From NCBI GenBank assembly GCA_029891345.1, contig CM056994.1, forward strand, positions 139,088,457-139,152,456: 64,000 bases of DNA, read 5' to 3'. The notes below the pieces were generated by a model that worked only from the letters and a program-made list of their open reading frames with translations, did not search any database and was not told where the DNA came from. A program made the translations under genes and the position numbers. Below are positions 12,215 through 27,100 of this stretch, in pieces (the first letter of the stretch is position 1; the number at the start of each line of letters is the position of its first letter). The stretch is from Dryococelus australis. Lineage: Eukaryota > Arthropoda > Insecta > Phasmatodea > Phasmatidae.

Positions 12215-13545
12215 TAAATACATACATTTCAAGCCATCTAACTAATTTCAACTTCACTTTGTATGCTGGTAGTATATATACCTATCAAGTGTTTCTACAC
12301 ATATTATTTTGTGTGTAATTTTGTAAAAACACACGAAATTAAAAGTTTTGTTTTACGACTTATTTTGGTAAACAATCAAACGATTGCCGCCAAATTTGGC
12401 TAACAATTAATTCTATGGTAGACAGTGTAAAATTATATATTTTAAGTCAGGCAGACACTAATTTTAAAAAACATTTTATCTTAAAACATGATATTTCAAA
12501 AACCATGCCACAAATTTTAACTTTAACTTGGTGTTATGTAATTTTCTATTAAAACCATCAAGCGTGTATGCTGAGCCTCTTTTTATATGCCGTTTTGTAT
12601 GATAGTGCTACATGATACAATAAAATGTTATGCTGTATCTCGGAAAAAAATAAACAGATTTCTTCCAAATTTGGCATGCAAGTGGTACTGTGGCAGGCCA
12701 TAATTGGTATGCTTTAAGTGGGTCAGCCACTTATTTTTAAAATGGCGGCAATTTGAACATTTTTAAACTCAGTATGCTACATATTCAAAACCATGTTACA
12801 AATTTAAACTTCATTAGTATGTTAATTATATATTTTATAAGCCTAACTATCAAATATGTGTACAGCGAGTCACTTTTGTGCACAGATTTGTAGGATTAAG
12901 TCAAACGAACAATATCGGGGATCAATAAACCGTTTCCCGCCAATTTCAGGTGACAAGTTAATTGTCTTTAGTCCATCTCACAGTGAAGTCTTAAAGGGAT
13001 TGTTACATATTTTCAACCATATACAATGAGTTCAGAATAATTTCAACTGGACTTTATATGCTGGCAATATCCGTAACACACATTGAATTTACTTATAAAA
13101 AAACTTTGTACGTCATTTATGAAGATCAAATCACTAGAGAAAGTTAAGCTTTTTTCATCATAATTTGGGGATCAATCAACAGGTTCCCACCAAATTTGCA
13201 CACAAGTAGTGCCACAGAGGGCAATATAAATGTGATTGTTTTATGTGGTTTAGACAATTTTTGGAATAGTGGCAATAATTATAATATACATTAATATGTT
13301 GCGTACACCAACCTTTGTATTCTGAAAGTATCTGTTAGATGGATCAGCTATACATGTAAGAGAATTTATTGCCCATATATTTGTAATATAGTGCCAAGTT
13401 AAGTAATGGAATATTTATACCCTATTTTGGGAAAGAATCAACGTCATTTCCTACCAAATTTTGCACACAAGCTGTGCTACACAGTAGGCTATGTAAACTT
13501 ACATTATCCAAGACAGTCACATTCCTGTTTTCAAATTAACGACTC
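12215..13545. repeat. Satellite-like tandem array, right part (units about 265 bp)
   Basis: The unit seen at 8280-9400 continues. The 'aaaatggcggcaatttgaa' anchor or its diverged forms recur at about 12470, 12735, 13000, 13265 and 13530. The 'aaatttggc/ttgcacacaagt..tgctac' block falls between them (about 12393, 12670, 13193 and 13458). Confidence 0.7.
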
Positions 13546-15044
13546 TTTCTGATTCCATCTCTAATGTTATCTCTGTCAACAAGACATCAAGTCCTACCTA
13601 CCATCTAAGCTTTCAATTTTACCAAAATTATTTACATCGGTGTAGAGTAAAGTTAGCTGATTTGATACGCCGGTAACTTCTTGTCTGATCACATGTAGGT
13701 AAGTGAGTAAAAAAATGTTTAGGCAATATACTTAACCAAACGGTTTTAGTTATAAAAATGTTAAATTGTATGGTGGTTATTTAATAAAATGTCAATTTTT
13801 GTCCGAATATATTGACTTAATCGCTGTTTAAACGTTAGTAAAACGAAAATATGAAACACCGATAAAAGTTGTAATCATTTGAAATGAAATGCTATTTGAT
13901 TTTTAAAAAATGCGAATACTAAGAAATTCTACGCATTCACAAACATCACATCATAAGAAAGTCGCACAGCACTTCTGATTATTTATGGATGTTAAGTAGA
14001 CGAATAAATATAGCTCAGATACAACAGCAATTCTAACATACACGAATACGTATCAGGGCGTTAATGGTACTGAAAGGCTTACGAGTTAGTAGGTTCTCAC
14101 TCAAATTTACGGTAATATATCGAGTATTTTATGAGGTATGATCAAGGGCTTGTAGAAAATGTGCATGTGAAATTGAAGGATTTGGACTGTCTAATGCACT
14201 TGACACTGCAATTCTTACATACTCACTGGATTAATTCCCTTCAAAATCTTATATCCGATAGTAACAGCGGAAAATATTTTACCATGATAATTATAAGATG
14301 TGACACACATACTAGGGCAAATGGAACAAAAACACGAAGAGTGGAATACTGTTGGATGCTGCACAGAGCTCACTCAGAAATTACATCCAAAGAAATTTAG
14401 AAATAATCTCTAAGTGGGAATGAAATGAAAGTAGCTTCCAATAAGTGCGTGAGTAATAATAATGATTTTTCATTTCCAATAATTTCATATCTATTTCGCG
14501 AAAAATCTTTACACGATGGAGAAAGTGGAGGTTAGGAATATAAAAAGAATACCAAAACAAATTACGTTTAAAAGGCATACCATTCCTTATTCTATCAAAG
14601 TACGCATAGTTTCGTGTGACTGTGTGATTTCAAATTATTGACGTGAAGCGAATGAAGTTGCCAGTTGCCCATGGCTATTTGTTCAAACGCGGATAGATCA
14701 AACTAAAACATCTGAACAAGGCAGATAAAATTTTCACCTGTTCTACCAAAAGCAAATTTTTTTAACTCGCAACTACCAAAACATTTTCTACCAGTAGCCT
14801 GTTCAGCCATTGCACTTTTTTGCTTTTTTTTCAGTAAAATATAGGGTCCCAGGAAACCAATAGAATAAAAAAATAACTAAGAGATGTGCTTTATTACTAC
14901 ATCCGTTATCTTCAAATAGATTGTGAATAAATTGCGACAGAAATATGTTCGCGCAAATTGAACATTTGGCATTTTTTTCCCCATTAAAACAATAACTATG
15001 TGGAAATTAATCGTTATCGAGGATCTGAAAATATGATAAGATAT
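13546..15044. other. AT-rich upstream flank of the protease gene
   Basis: I see no gene, RNA or repeat end. The frame at 14131-14400 is not recognised and lacks codon-use support. Regulatory sites for the protease may lie here, but none is distinctive. Confidence 0.5.
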
Positions 15045-15126
15045 TCAGTGGACTTCGGCTGCCACTTGACACAATTGTTCGAGACTATAAGAAACCTAGA
15101 CGCCATATTGTCGCCACTGAGACACA
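15045..15126 (+). promoter_or_regulatory. Probable initiator and 5' leader of the protease gene
   Basis: TCAGT at 15045-15049 matches the arthropod initiator element; starting there would give a leader of about 80 bases. A TATA-like CTATAAGA at 15085-15092 is the alternative core element but would leave a leader of only 10-15 bases. The start codon context is cacaATG, which fits the insect start-site consensus. Confidence 0.4.
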
Positions 15127-15171
15127 ATGAAGGTTCTCCTGGGACTGGCTCTGTTCCTGTCGATATCACAG
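15127..15171 (+). CDS. Protease exon 1: signal peptide
   Basis: Encodes [15 protein letters not shown], a signal-peptide core, then CAG|gtataatt. Phase 0. The start is chosen because it is the only ATG giving a signal peptide in frame with exon 2. Confidence 0.85.
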
Positions 15172-18100
15172 GTATAATTTTGATTTTTATTTTTGCCAAA
15201 TATTTCATTAATGCCCGCGCAATCATCATTTGTTAACTGCCAGTATTACAGTTAGTCTAAAATTTGCTGTTCTTTTTTATTCGGTCCATAAATATAATAT
15301 AATGGCAGGTGTAGGATAATCACATATTTATAACGTAGGTTTAAGTTTTAACTTAATAATTTATAATTTTATAAATCTATGTATATAATATTATTCTTTA
15401 AAGCCTATATTTTTAAGTCATATTTGAGGTGGTGGCACTTAAACACTTTACGACATCGCCTTAAATAATCTAACGGAAAGGCGCACGAAAAGAAGTTAAA
15501 TTTCGTATATTTTTAATGTTAAATTACAGTAGTAAATAAGTTACATTCTGGAACAAATATGCAGAAAGCAATCACACGTGGGTTATCTATGGAGGTCACA
15601 GTTTCCAACAAATACTATAGTCCACTAAAATAAAAAAATAAATAATAAGGTTACGATATTTTAGATAATACACGCTTTAATTAAAGAAGGGAAAACATTC
15701 AACGGTGGTAACGAATGAATTTAAAACGGAATTAGTTTACTTAGATTTTGGCGACAGTATTTAACTTCCTTGAGGAATTCGATTTTTTTACTGTTCCGGA
15801 ATTTCCTTTTGATGTGTAATTTCCTACTAACGTTGATAGTTTAAATGGGTGTGTCCATTGGCAGCATAAGAAAGAAAAATAAACGGAAAAGGAAAAAAGA
15901 CACCACAAACAAACGACAACGACATAAGATGACGAATAACTAGGAAGCAATAGGAATTCTAGCAGTCATTTAAACTTCAACAACAGGCAATTAGTAATAA
16001 TGTGAAAGGAATTTAAAAAGACGAAGATAAAATAAAAATAACAGACGTGTAGAACGAAAGCAAAAAGAGTATTATGTAATGGCCTACGGATTTTTTTATT
16101 ATCTCATAATTAATATTCTTCACTGAATACTCAGATATAACATCTAATTACTACTCTCGCAATAAATGGGTTCATTGAGTTGTATGCTTGTCACCAGAGA
16201 ATTTACATATAATTGTATTTTTTTATTTTACCTTAAAATATTTCCACGCGTAGTTATGTATAACCAGACTAAATAGAGTGATTATCTCAGAAATAGGGGT
16301 ATTTTAATATACGGTCCATGCCCGATAAAATAAATAATATCCATATGTATTAATGTATATAATCAGGAAGAGAATGAGAGAGCAATAAATACAAAATAAA
16401 CAAATATGCTTTATAGTTTTACTTTGCTCAAATTTGCCTTAAAGAGACATTGAATCGAAATAAGCTTCAAAAGTGAAGACCATGAATTTTTCAATAAATT
16501 ATTGGTTTTTCACTTAAATGGAGTAAAGTTTACATGGCAAAATTCCCTTAACCTACGTTTAGAAAATAATAAAGACGGCCGGTTTCAAAGATCACAAGAC
16601 CTTATTTTTAGGAGACAATTTCTCAGCGTCCTCGACAACTAAGCTCACGTGGAGATAAGTTGCTACTCTCCATAACGAACGTTGAGTTGAGAAATTAGGG
16701 CAGCTCTTAACATCAAGGGCTTGAGAGCCGATGAGAGTGAAGTGAGAGGAGATTGGAGGAGTGCAGGAATGCAAGGGCGAGTGAAACGGATGATCCCCGA
16801 GAAAACCCGCTGACCAGCGGCAATTTCCGGTACGATTCCCACTTGCGAAAATCCGGAGTGATCCGGCCGGGGATTGAACCCGGTTCCCCTAGGTGGAAGG
16901 CGAACCGTCTTACCGCTCAGCTTCCATAACGAATGAACTGCCAGTTTTGACTGTTTAAGTTTGTAAGCTTACACTTAATTTTCATTCTGTGAACGGATGA
17001 TAAGTAATGAATTGGTTTTCCCAGGCTAAATCTGTGACCAGATGGGCTGATCTGAAATTCGTCAACAAGTACTATAAGCCTGCCTCGGCGATAGCTCCTG
17101 ATGTAGGTAAGAAACAACCAATATATTGTCTTATTACTGTATCCTCTCACATAACATTGTTTCTAATACTTCATAAAAGTTACGTCCTTTTGTCCGCAGA
17201 AAATTACCTATTATGTTGTGCATTGTGAACTGGTACGTAAGTACAGGGGGTTAGCGACTTCAAAACCAAATTGTTACATACTTCCATGACACCTATTGCC
17301 TGCTATAAGGGAACCGCCAACTACAACGCCAGGAGGAAACAGCGAGGGTCCAATTCCAGGGGTCGGAATTTTTCGTGAAGCCGTTTCTCAACTTTTTGAG
17401 CTTCGCGCCTTTAATTTTGTACAAGAGTTCACCTACGAAAATTCTCTATATATTTAAAAAAATGTATATATTTAATACACATCGTTATCATGAAAATGGT
17501 TTGTATTGCCTGTTTTTCCTTAAAATTTTCAGGTTCCAAAAATCTCTGACCTCAACTTTATTAAATTTAACGCATAACAATAGACACACCCGTATTTACC
17601 ACGTAATACATAACTTCGTGTTATTTCCTATCCACTGAAACTTTGTGAGCCATAATTTACAAACACAAACATATTGGCCAAGTTGAACACCTCTTACCGG
17701 TACACCTGTACCACCTGATTTTCCCACACTCATAATTACTTCACGGTAACTAAATTATGTTCTATACTTTATAATACTATATTATGACAGTTTTTCGCTT
17801 AATATCTTTGAGAACGGTGAATCACGCTCCTTTATTCTTCGAGTTTTCCACAGTATATCACACAAGTTATATTTACGTAACATATTTATATAATTCTTAC
17901 AATATATAACTCAAGATCATTTATATAATCAAATGTTTATTTAACTAAGTCAACATCTCATTGGCAGTTGATAATTTGCAATATAAATTTGTGCCCATTC
18001 ATTCATCCCTCTTTAAACAATGCCCCACTTGTTTTGCCTAACTATAAGAACTTTGTAAATAGTTTTTTTTTTTAATACGCCTTCGCAAAACGTAATTAAT

Positions 18101-21100
18101 TTCATTAGAAATTTTCACGTGTAGTCTATTCGTGGTTTCTTCGCACTTTTTGAATCTAACCTTTAAAATATCAACCCGTGTGAGACGTGTTTACTTATTT
18201 CATTAATTCATTCATTTGCAAAATATTTTATCACACTGAAGATGCCATCGCAGTGGCACGTAAGTAGGTACAGGCACAGGACATTTTTGTTTGTTCACAG
18301 AAAACATCAAAATATTGTACCAACCCAAGCATGTATTGCAGAGGACCAGCACTTACTGCACTTAGTATGGTGTTAGACCACCCGTAAAACCGAGGCAGGT
18401 GGCGATACCACCTGGCATGGAGGCATACAGAAACCGGATGTTCATATTAGGAAGATTGTGCCACAGTTGGCGCAACTGACCCTCGAAATCAAAAGTAGTT
18501 GCCTATGAACTAATTTGTCGTCCAATATGGTCCCAAACGTTCCCGAATAGCAAGAGGTATGGGGAGCTTGCTGGCAGGAAACGTAGTGACATAATGACAG
18601 TAGGCCACAGATACCTGAGCTGTGTGAGGCCGAGCACTTTCCTACTGGAAAATGGTGGTTAAGCTGCACCAGTCAGGGGAGAACACATGGTCGAAGAATT
18701 CCTGCATACATCGTTGCGCAGTCAGGGTCCCTTCAACCACCACCTGTAGGGTGCCGGAATCTACCATCTTACCCACACCATGACACCTCTCGTTGGGGCA
18801 ATGTGCCGCTCGACAATGAAGCGTGGATCATGGCGCTGGCCAGGATGTTTCCAGACTCGAATTCAGCGGTCGTCTCTATTCAGAGAGAACTGTGATTCGT
18901 AGGTGAACACCACTCGTCGTCAATCCGCATGCTGTCATGCGGCCCATTCCTGACAGAAGGTCACGCGTGCTCGGCGATGTTCATGTCGTAATGGTAGACG
19001 TCGTAACGGACGTCGCGACGACAGATCCCGCTCTGCTAGCCGCCTGAACATGGTACTTACTTAATAGGCGTATCCCCAGCTGCTGTGACATGACTCTGGA
19101 TAATGCGCAGCGACGCCCGCGGAGTGCTTATAGCCTGTTGCATGATGAAACAATACTCGCTGCTGGAGGTCCGCCGGAATGTATACCGAGCCTTCTCGAC
19201 GGGTGTATGTGCCCTCCTGTTTCCAATACCGACTCACATTGTAGGCAGGACGATTCAAGTGTCAACCTGTCCAACCTGCCTCTCGGAGTGCTTCTCTCAA
19301 ACTCATACTGCTAGGTAACGGCTTGTCAAATGTGCCGTCGGGGTATACTCTGTGTTCACTGAACTTCGCTCTTTGGCACACACTCTCATAAAGGCCCCAT
19401 TTGGTTTCATGCACCTGTGAATAATATGTGGATATGTATGCCCCGTAGTGGCCCATCCACGCAAGCAATCAGCATTAAACGCAAATGGGACCCATTTCGG
19501 GCTATGTCAGTGCTGTGAGGCAACCTTCGTTGTACTCGAGCGATTCCTTCATCGTGATCAGTTTTTTTAATGTACCGCACGTATCATAATATGTACAACA
19601 TGCACCACATTCAGCATCGCACGGATCACAATAAGCACCACACTCACCACAATCAGCGCCACATGCACCACAATCAGCAACACACATACTGCAATCAGCA
19701 CTGCACGCACCACAAAGAGCTCTGCACGCACCACAAACAGCACCGCATGCACCATACTTAGCACTGCATGCACCCCACGTACCACACTCACAGCAATATA
19801 GTATTGGTAACTTATATATGATCAAGTAAGATGTTACTTTACCCATACGCATTCATGCTGAAGATAAAGATATTTTCCACGAATCGTGGCTTGGAAGCCT
19901 ATTTCCGAATACAGTGAAGTGCATCATCACGGGACTATCCAATGCGGGAAAACATGCGTCACTTTGAGCCTGCCGGAAAAAAAGTCTTCGCTTCGAGAAT
20001 GTATGCCTATATTAAAAATAGCTCCAACAAATGAGATACCAGCGATTGGCACGAGTACTGCAGGCCGAGGAAAGTATGGGTTGTTTCCAATGTAGCAATA
20101 ATGAAGCCATCGTACCTCCAAGCGAACCATTTCAACCTCAATATTTGTTTTTGATGAAATTGCCTGAGAGAAACAAACTTGCATTTAAGAAACCTTTAGC
20201 CTGGACCGACACGCTTATGTGGACTGCCATGTACCTCGGTCAGACTTATTTGCCTATACCCAAATAGAGGCTTCGCGACAAGGCAAACATATTGGCGCTG
20301 TTTCGCATGGATGATATCAATTTAGGCCACATTTACAACGACCATGTTAGTACGGACATGGCACTATCAGATTTCAAATATACGTGTGCCTCGTGCTGGA
20401 AAGAGAAATATGGATTTTTGACAATCGTTAAGGCCTGGCCCTATTATTATGATTGTAATTTCACATGCAATAAGCAGGACAGTACATATTATGTAAGTCT
20501 AACTGAAATAATATTGAATCCTTGATTTGACCTTACAAAATTTCGACAATTAACAAGTTCTTCACCGAAATGCAAATTCACTAATAGGAATTGGCTAGAC
20601 AATAGCTGTGGTCGAAGTCAACAAGGTTGCCTCTCCGAGCACATCAAGTAGGGCGCCAAGTGGTTGTGAAGTATACAAGGGAGCAAATACGCTTGTGGAT
20701 ACCTGAATTCGGACACAGTGTTTGGCAACATCTGTCACTAGAGGTTCAAACATCGATATTTTAATGTTTATTAGTATTTTCATGTATTTTGCAGTACAGA
20801 GTTTTCTGTTTGGTAGTACGAAGGGCAAAGATAGTCATACATAATGATTTTGTAGTATCTTCAACTTTAGAGGAAAGTGTATTAAAATACTCAATAAATA
20901 TAACGTTACATATTTATGGTCTCGTTCGAAACACGAATTTTCTCTTCCATACTCTTAATAGCAGTCTGCCCATGTATCTTTTACTTCTTGAGAAACTGGA
21001 TGAGTGGAACTGTTGGTGATAAAATGTCACTGTGATTTGTAAATCATACAATAAATGTCAAATCACTAACTGCTACGACCAGTGTCCTTACATTAACAGT

Positions 21101-24100
21101 TGCCTGCCATGCTTCCCATTTAACAACAATTTGCAGTGCTTCTGCTGCTTTGTGCAGTTGGAAATTAAACAGTTAATGCTGCAGTATTGCGTTTGAACCA
21201 GCACGTCTCGCTTAGTTCTCGTAATTTTCTTCCGAAGTGTTGAAATAAGAACATCATTTCGTTTGAAAATGCAATAAAGAATTTAATGGATTTGAATATT
21301 ATTAAAGATCTATTCCTGGCGCTTTGAACAATCAGGGACTTATTAGAGACAGACTGTATTAAAGACAATGGACTATATGATTGATACTCTCTACATTTTT
21401 TGAAAACCCCCACAGAGTTCTGAAGTCATTCGTGCATTTGTCTGTTTCGATTCCAATACGACCAGTTATATTAATATTTAAATCCTGAACCATACTGAAA
21501 ACCATGTCGTCGTTTTCTTGTATGTGCTCTTCAAGTTTAAATTTACTTCGGGAGGATAATTACCCTAGTTTCCTTGAAGCAATAAACACCAAAATCGTTT
21601 CTTATGAGACTGATTTAAACATACCCAATATAAGAGACAGTTGAGAAATGAGTGTCACATCTGACATCTAACCACATGCCCATTGGGGATTTAAAGGATA
21701 GAGTTTTACAAAGAAATCTAAACTAATCTGAATTTAAAGAAGGAAAATTTTAAAATAATTTCCGTGATACATCTTTCGGACTGGCTCATCTCTCAGAGAA
21801 ACATCGGGGTGTTTTCCACAAAATAAGTCTTTATGAATTGAATTCTTAAACAAGTCAATATGCATTTAACCTACTCCATGCCCTTCTTTTGCATACTAAT
21901 AAGTTTTCTTCAGGAATGAAATATTTATATTATTCAAGTTGTGAACTAACTATACATTAATACGTGATATGATATTCCTGCACTACACGCTATGATTCAA
22001 GAGGTTTTTTTTTCTAAAAGTTAGTTGTTAAAAGTTAAAACAAACAATCCTAAAAAAATTCATCATGGTGAGAAAGACCCAACTTCAAGTGAATAGTGGT
22101 TAACTCAGTCGAGAGGATGATACAGCAATATGTTGCATTGCTGGTGTTAAAACTGTTGTAGAAAAAAAACATGCACTCTCATGTACACAGTGACGTGATA
22201 AAAATTATAATAAGTCTATGTGAGTCCTTCTGTGTTTATAATAAATGTGTTATTTTGTGCGTGCATAAATGCACATAGTGATTAGCTTCCAAATATTTAT
22301 TTGTAACAGTGAAATAATTTACTACACAGGTTCTTCGGAAATGTAACGGTCAAACAACGTGAGGTGAATCCCTATGAAAAATAAAGTCGAAAATATAGAG
22401 GACACCGTTTACATTAATGGAATATTAAAGGAGATATGGTCTTATGGAAATTGGGTTTTGAAACGTATTTTTGCGGAATGCCTTGTACAACGCCTACAAA
22501 GTCAGCAGCAAAAAGGTGACATGCTTTACATGTTTAGGGGCAAATGCGTAATGCTGGCCGTCCTCAGCCTGTGAGCACTGTTCCGCATGAGGAAGTGATA
22601 CGTCAGCGCATTAACAACATGCCCTCCACTAGTACACGCTCCATAGCATTCGAAATGGGCGCGTCCCGTTTAACCGTGTGGAACGTAATGTGGGTAAATC
22701 GCCACCACCCCTACTCCTAGCAGAAAGTACACGCATTCAGAATAAATTCGTTTTTAAAATCCAGTTTTCACAGGTTTATGTCTCCTTTAATATTCTGTTT
22801 AGGTATAAGGTGTCCTGCATATTTTCGAATTTATTTTTCATAGTGAATTATTTCCCGCAGCATGGGCATTTAATTTCCCACATCAAGTGTTCATTTAAAT
22901 CCCATACAATACTATGTAAAAAGCGAATTCTTCTCGGGCTCTTTGGGGGGGGGGGCGTTCACCCCTTCCAACCACCACCATTAAATCCGCCACTGGTGTT
23001 CTAAGCCATTTTGTTAAAGACAAATACATTTGAACGTTTTCACTAATACCAATCGCAAATTTTAAGTCTTGTTCATCAAATTTTTTCGTAAAATAACTAT
23101 ATAGTTCCAGGAGTACGCTGAGGTATTCTGGTGGTCATAAGAAGCAGAACCGGCAAATTTTTGTGCCAGCTATAAACACTGTTTAATGCCAGAGATTTGA
23201 CATTTGCCGCCTTGTACATACACGAGAACAGATCATACATTTATTGTGATGTCATTTCTGTTATAAACAGTAATAAACGGAGTTCGTTTCCTACACCGCA
23301 CATTTACAGTAGGATTAGTCATCCTGCAGCGGAACAAATAAGCTATGCTCCAATCCAATCACCATTATTCCCGCTTGTTATACAAATAAAACGTGAACAT
23401 TTTGAACTCTTTCGCATATTGTAAAATAATTCTGTTTATAATAACGTTATGAGAAAACGACTTTTATTACGAGTTCGAATCGCCTTTACAATTTGCGCAA
23501 ATTAAATTATAAACTTTTACATTTGATTTGACTTTTACTTGTGCTATGATCGTGCTTTATCTTTTGCAAGCAACATTTTTCGCTTAGAGATTAATTCCTT
23601 TTTCGTTATCTCGCCTTGCTTTCGCAGCAACTAATTTTTAGTTCATATAATTTTTTCGTTCGCATTGTCTTATTTATTCTCAGTTTCAGACAAACGTGTT
23701 AACAACTGGTGATACAAATAACTAACATAAATTGACTTTACTCTCTGTATGCAGATATTGATTCTTTTGTTTTAATTCCTTGAGAAAGGTGGATATTTTG
23801 GTCTCTTCTCGAGCTTCCACCCTAATTTCTTTATACAAATTTACAGTTGTTTGATATTTCAACACCTTAATACGGTAAGGTCACAACTTGTTCAGTGACA
23901 TGGTTCTTGACATCTAGATAGAAATGGACGCGTTCGTTCTATAAAACTATCACTTTTGTTTTATCTGTTGAAACTATTATTTTGTATTGGTTTGCTCTCT
24001 GGATGAATCTGAACAGTAGTCTCTGTAGGCCATCTTCAGTGATTGTGAGGAGTACCGCGTCTTCGGCGTAATAAACTATTCGTGTTTGATGAGTAAACAC

Positions 24101-27100
24101 TTTATAGACATTACGTTTCCTCGTCTGTTCTATTACCTTGATCGTTAACAAGTTAAATAAATGAGATCTTACATGATTTGTGTGTCTAACTGTATTCCTA
24201 TAAGGAATTGGGCCTATAACATTTTGTTTGATCTCTTGCCTGAATATTTGGAAACATTTCATTATTTATGTTGTATATTGCATTTACTACCCTTGAGGGT
24301 ATACATTATAATTCTTGTATGGGAATTTTACCACCCAGTCGTAATACATCTGATGACTTTATAAGATCACAATGCATGATTAAGCTGGGTAATCGAATTT
24401 GATCACTTTTCCTACGATATAAAGATTGCACAACTTGTTGAATTGATTTTATGATAGCTTTGTCGATAATCGCTTATTTTTGTAAGATGTTCCAATTTAT
24501 CTTTAACCAATTTATATAACAGCTTATATGTAGTTTTCAGAAGCGTAATACCGCCAAAGTTTATTGGGACATTCTTATCTCTCTTTTTTTAAACTTGAGA
24601 TCGTCTCTCAAAACCTTCACCCAATTCTTCCAAATCTGTTTGTCTTATATTACGCATGTCCTTTTATACAGCGTATTTTTTCCCAGCATTACCCGAGAAT
24701 TTTTCTGCAGGTAATATTCCATTCCTTTGATAAAAGCCGCCTTAGTTTAATCGCATGAATTTATTTACATAATATATTTTTAGCAATTCGTGTGATTGTT
24801 CTTTTCCCTATCATAAAATAATTTGCCTTTTCTTTTTACAGGTGCGGTCTTCTACAACGGGGTTAACCATAGTGTTTTATGACTACCCGGTTTTGTTAAA
24901 GCTAAATCTTCTCTCGCCTGGCGATTAACTTGCTACTTTGCGTTTATTTTCTCTCAACATTTCCCTTTTAGAATTCTAATGGAATTTATCTCTATTAGTT
25001 TATTTAGACCCTCTTTGTATTAATATGATGTATCACACTGTAGTGATTCAATGTTCAAATTTTTAATAGCATTTTATGGTTACTTTTAACTATGCTGTGT
25101 AATCATACTTAACCCAGCATGATGATGTGTTATTAGCCTGTCTCACTGGAGAGCAGGGTTCTTGCATGTACAATCACAATATGCTTCGGGTCCGGTACTG
25201 ATTTACTGAAGCAAGACTTTAGGAGTAAAAATAGTAGTGTATAAAATGTACGCAGGCAAATTTCCGCCTAATGGCTGTATTTTTAAGTGGAACCCAGATG
25301 TGGCCACTATTTGTTAGGTATAATATGTACTTAGATCACATAATTGAGCATTAATGGAATGTGTTTATTAAGGAGACGAAAGTACTCCAGGAAAATCCTT
25401 CGACTATTGGTATCGTCTACGACGTTTTTGCACTCGGATATATGGGCCTGGATCGCTCGGATTTCGAACAGAAATTCAGGGATCAGCATGCTGGCCACAA
25501 AATAGACCCCAAACATTTGGGAAAATTAAATAGGTTTGTAGAACACAAGAAGTAAGTTAATACGCATTGGAATGAAGGAGAGAAACGGCCACTTAAAAAT
25601 GTATATCTTTATTTGTCAGGGGAGAACTGGAATCCGAGCTCCCGCATCGTGTCCGGCACAGGTGTGCTCCAGGGGCAGGTCCCATGGCAGGCCCTGCTCA
25701 TCGTGGACTCCACTGGCCTCTGTGGCGGAGTGCTCATCTCCAGCGAGTGGATCCTGACTGCTGCACACTGCATAACTGGGTGAGCAGTTAGCGACCACTC
25801 ACATGAAACTTTGCAGTTCATCTTAGCCAACTCACCATCAACTGAGCATTTACAAAATCATCCATTGAGAGTAATCAGTTTCCTTTACTTACGGCTGTAC
25901 GTGGTAAAGTGATCGCTTTTGGTGTGTTCCTTTGAAAAAAAATTTTTTCCCATAATCGCATGCATGCGCTACAATACACACTCGTGTGCACGCTGTCAGT
26001 TCAGCTGGCAGCGAATTGTGAAAAATGTTTATATAGTGAGACAAGAGACGAAGCAACATGCACAGATCCAGTGTCAGCGGACAGTCACGTGACTGAAGGT
26101 GTAAGATCCCTACTGGAAACACAACGTACCCCATGGACCCCTGTATCATACTTATACCGAATAACTTATTTGTTGTAACTTTTGGACCGTCTCATAAAAT
26201 AACAGTTATATTCAGTTTAATCTGTTACTTCACTATCGGGCATATTTTAAGGCAGGCTTTTTGGGTGTGGCCAGCATCACAAGAAAATGGAAGGTATGAG
26301 TATACTATGGAAAGTTATAACCATTTTCGTGTTTATCAACACGATCACAAAAAAGGTGGTAGCATACAATACATAGGTTTATTATTTTTAATTAAGAGTA
26401 GTGTCCCTTAAAGTTTGTTTGGCAGGAATAATATAATACTTCGTTAAATGCCCAGGCTTATTACAAAGAACAGTTTGATTGAAATTGGTTAACTATCTTA
26501 AATGTTTTTGCACCACATCATTTTAAAAACAACTTTAAAAATTTTAACTCAATAACAGTGTGTTTTTTAAGGTGGTCATATACCTAGTGCTTGAAATCAG
26601 TTGTAGCGCATTTTAAAAATTAGTATTTTGACGAAACTATTAAACTTGCCCACAGTAGGTTAACCAACAAAAAGAAAACGCATTCCAAAAGGTGACGGAA
26701 TGATACAATCAAGACAATACACACATTGGAAAGATTATTTTCATGTCCTCCAAAGTAGATATAAACTGCTTATTATGACTGCTATATATCACAATATGAG
26801 ATCCGGATGCATGGGAAGCTACGACAGAGGCATACATTGAAGTTTCCTACAGAGGGGCGTCCAATAAAATTACAGGGCCACCGCTCAAATTTCGGAAGTT
26901 TTACGATCTCGACGAAATCTGCGCTAGTTTAGTGGCATACGCATAGAGGCGATAACGTTTAACTTGCTCAACTTTTCTAGATTTTATGGAAAAATCAGTT
27001 GTCTTACGTTATTATTTCGTTATCAATAACGTTATATTGTGTCCCAACAAGTACATTTAAGGCTAGTTCACACTTGTGTCAAAGTAACACGCGTCACCAT

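Noticed and set aside
16695-16925. tRNA gene in protease intron 1
   Set aside because: The tRNA-like head continues into a body and tail shared with other copies, so it is a SINE.
19502-19852. Cys-rich 116-codon frame that could be mistaken for a small secreted toxin-like protein
   Set aside because: It is the translation of a 21-bp minisatellite, has no signal peptide, and the opposite strand is open for the same reason.
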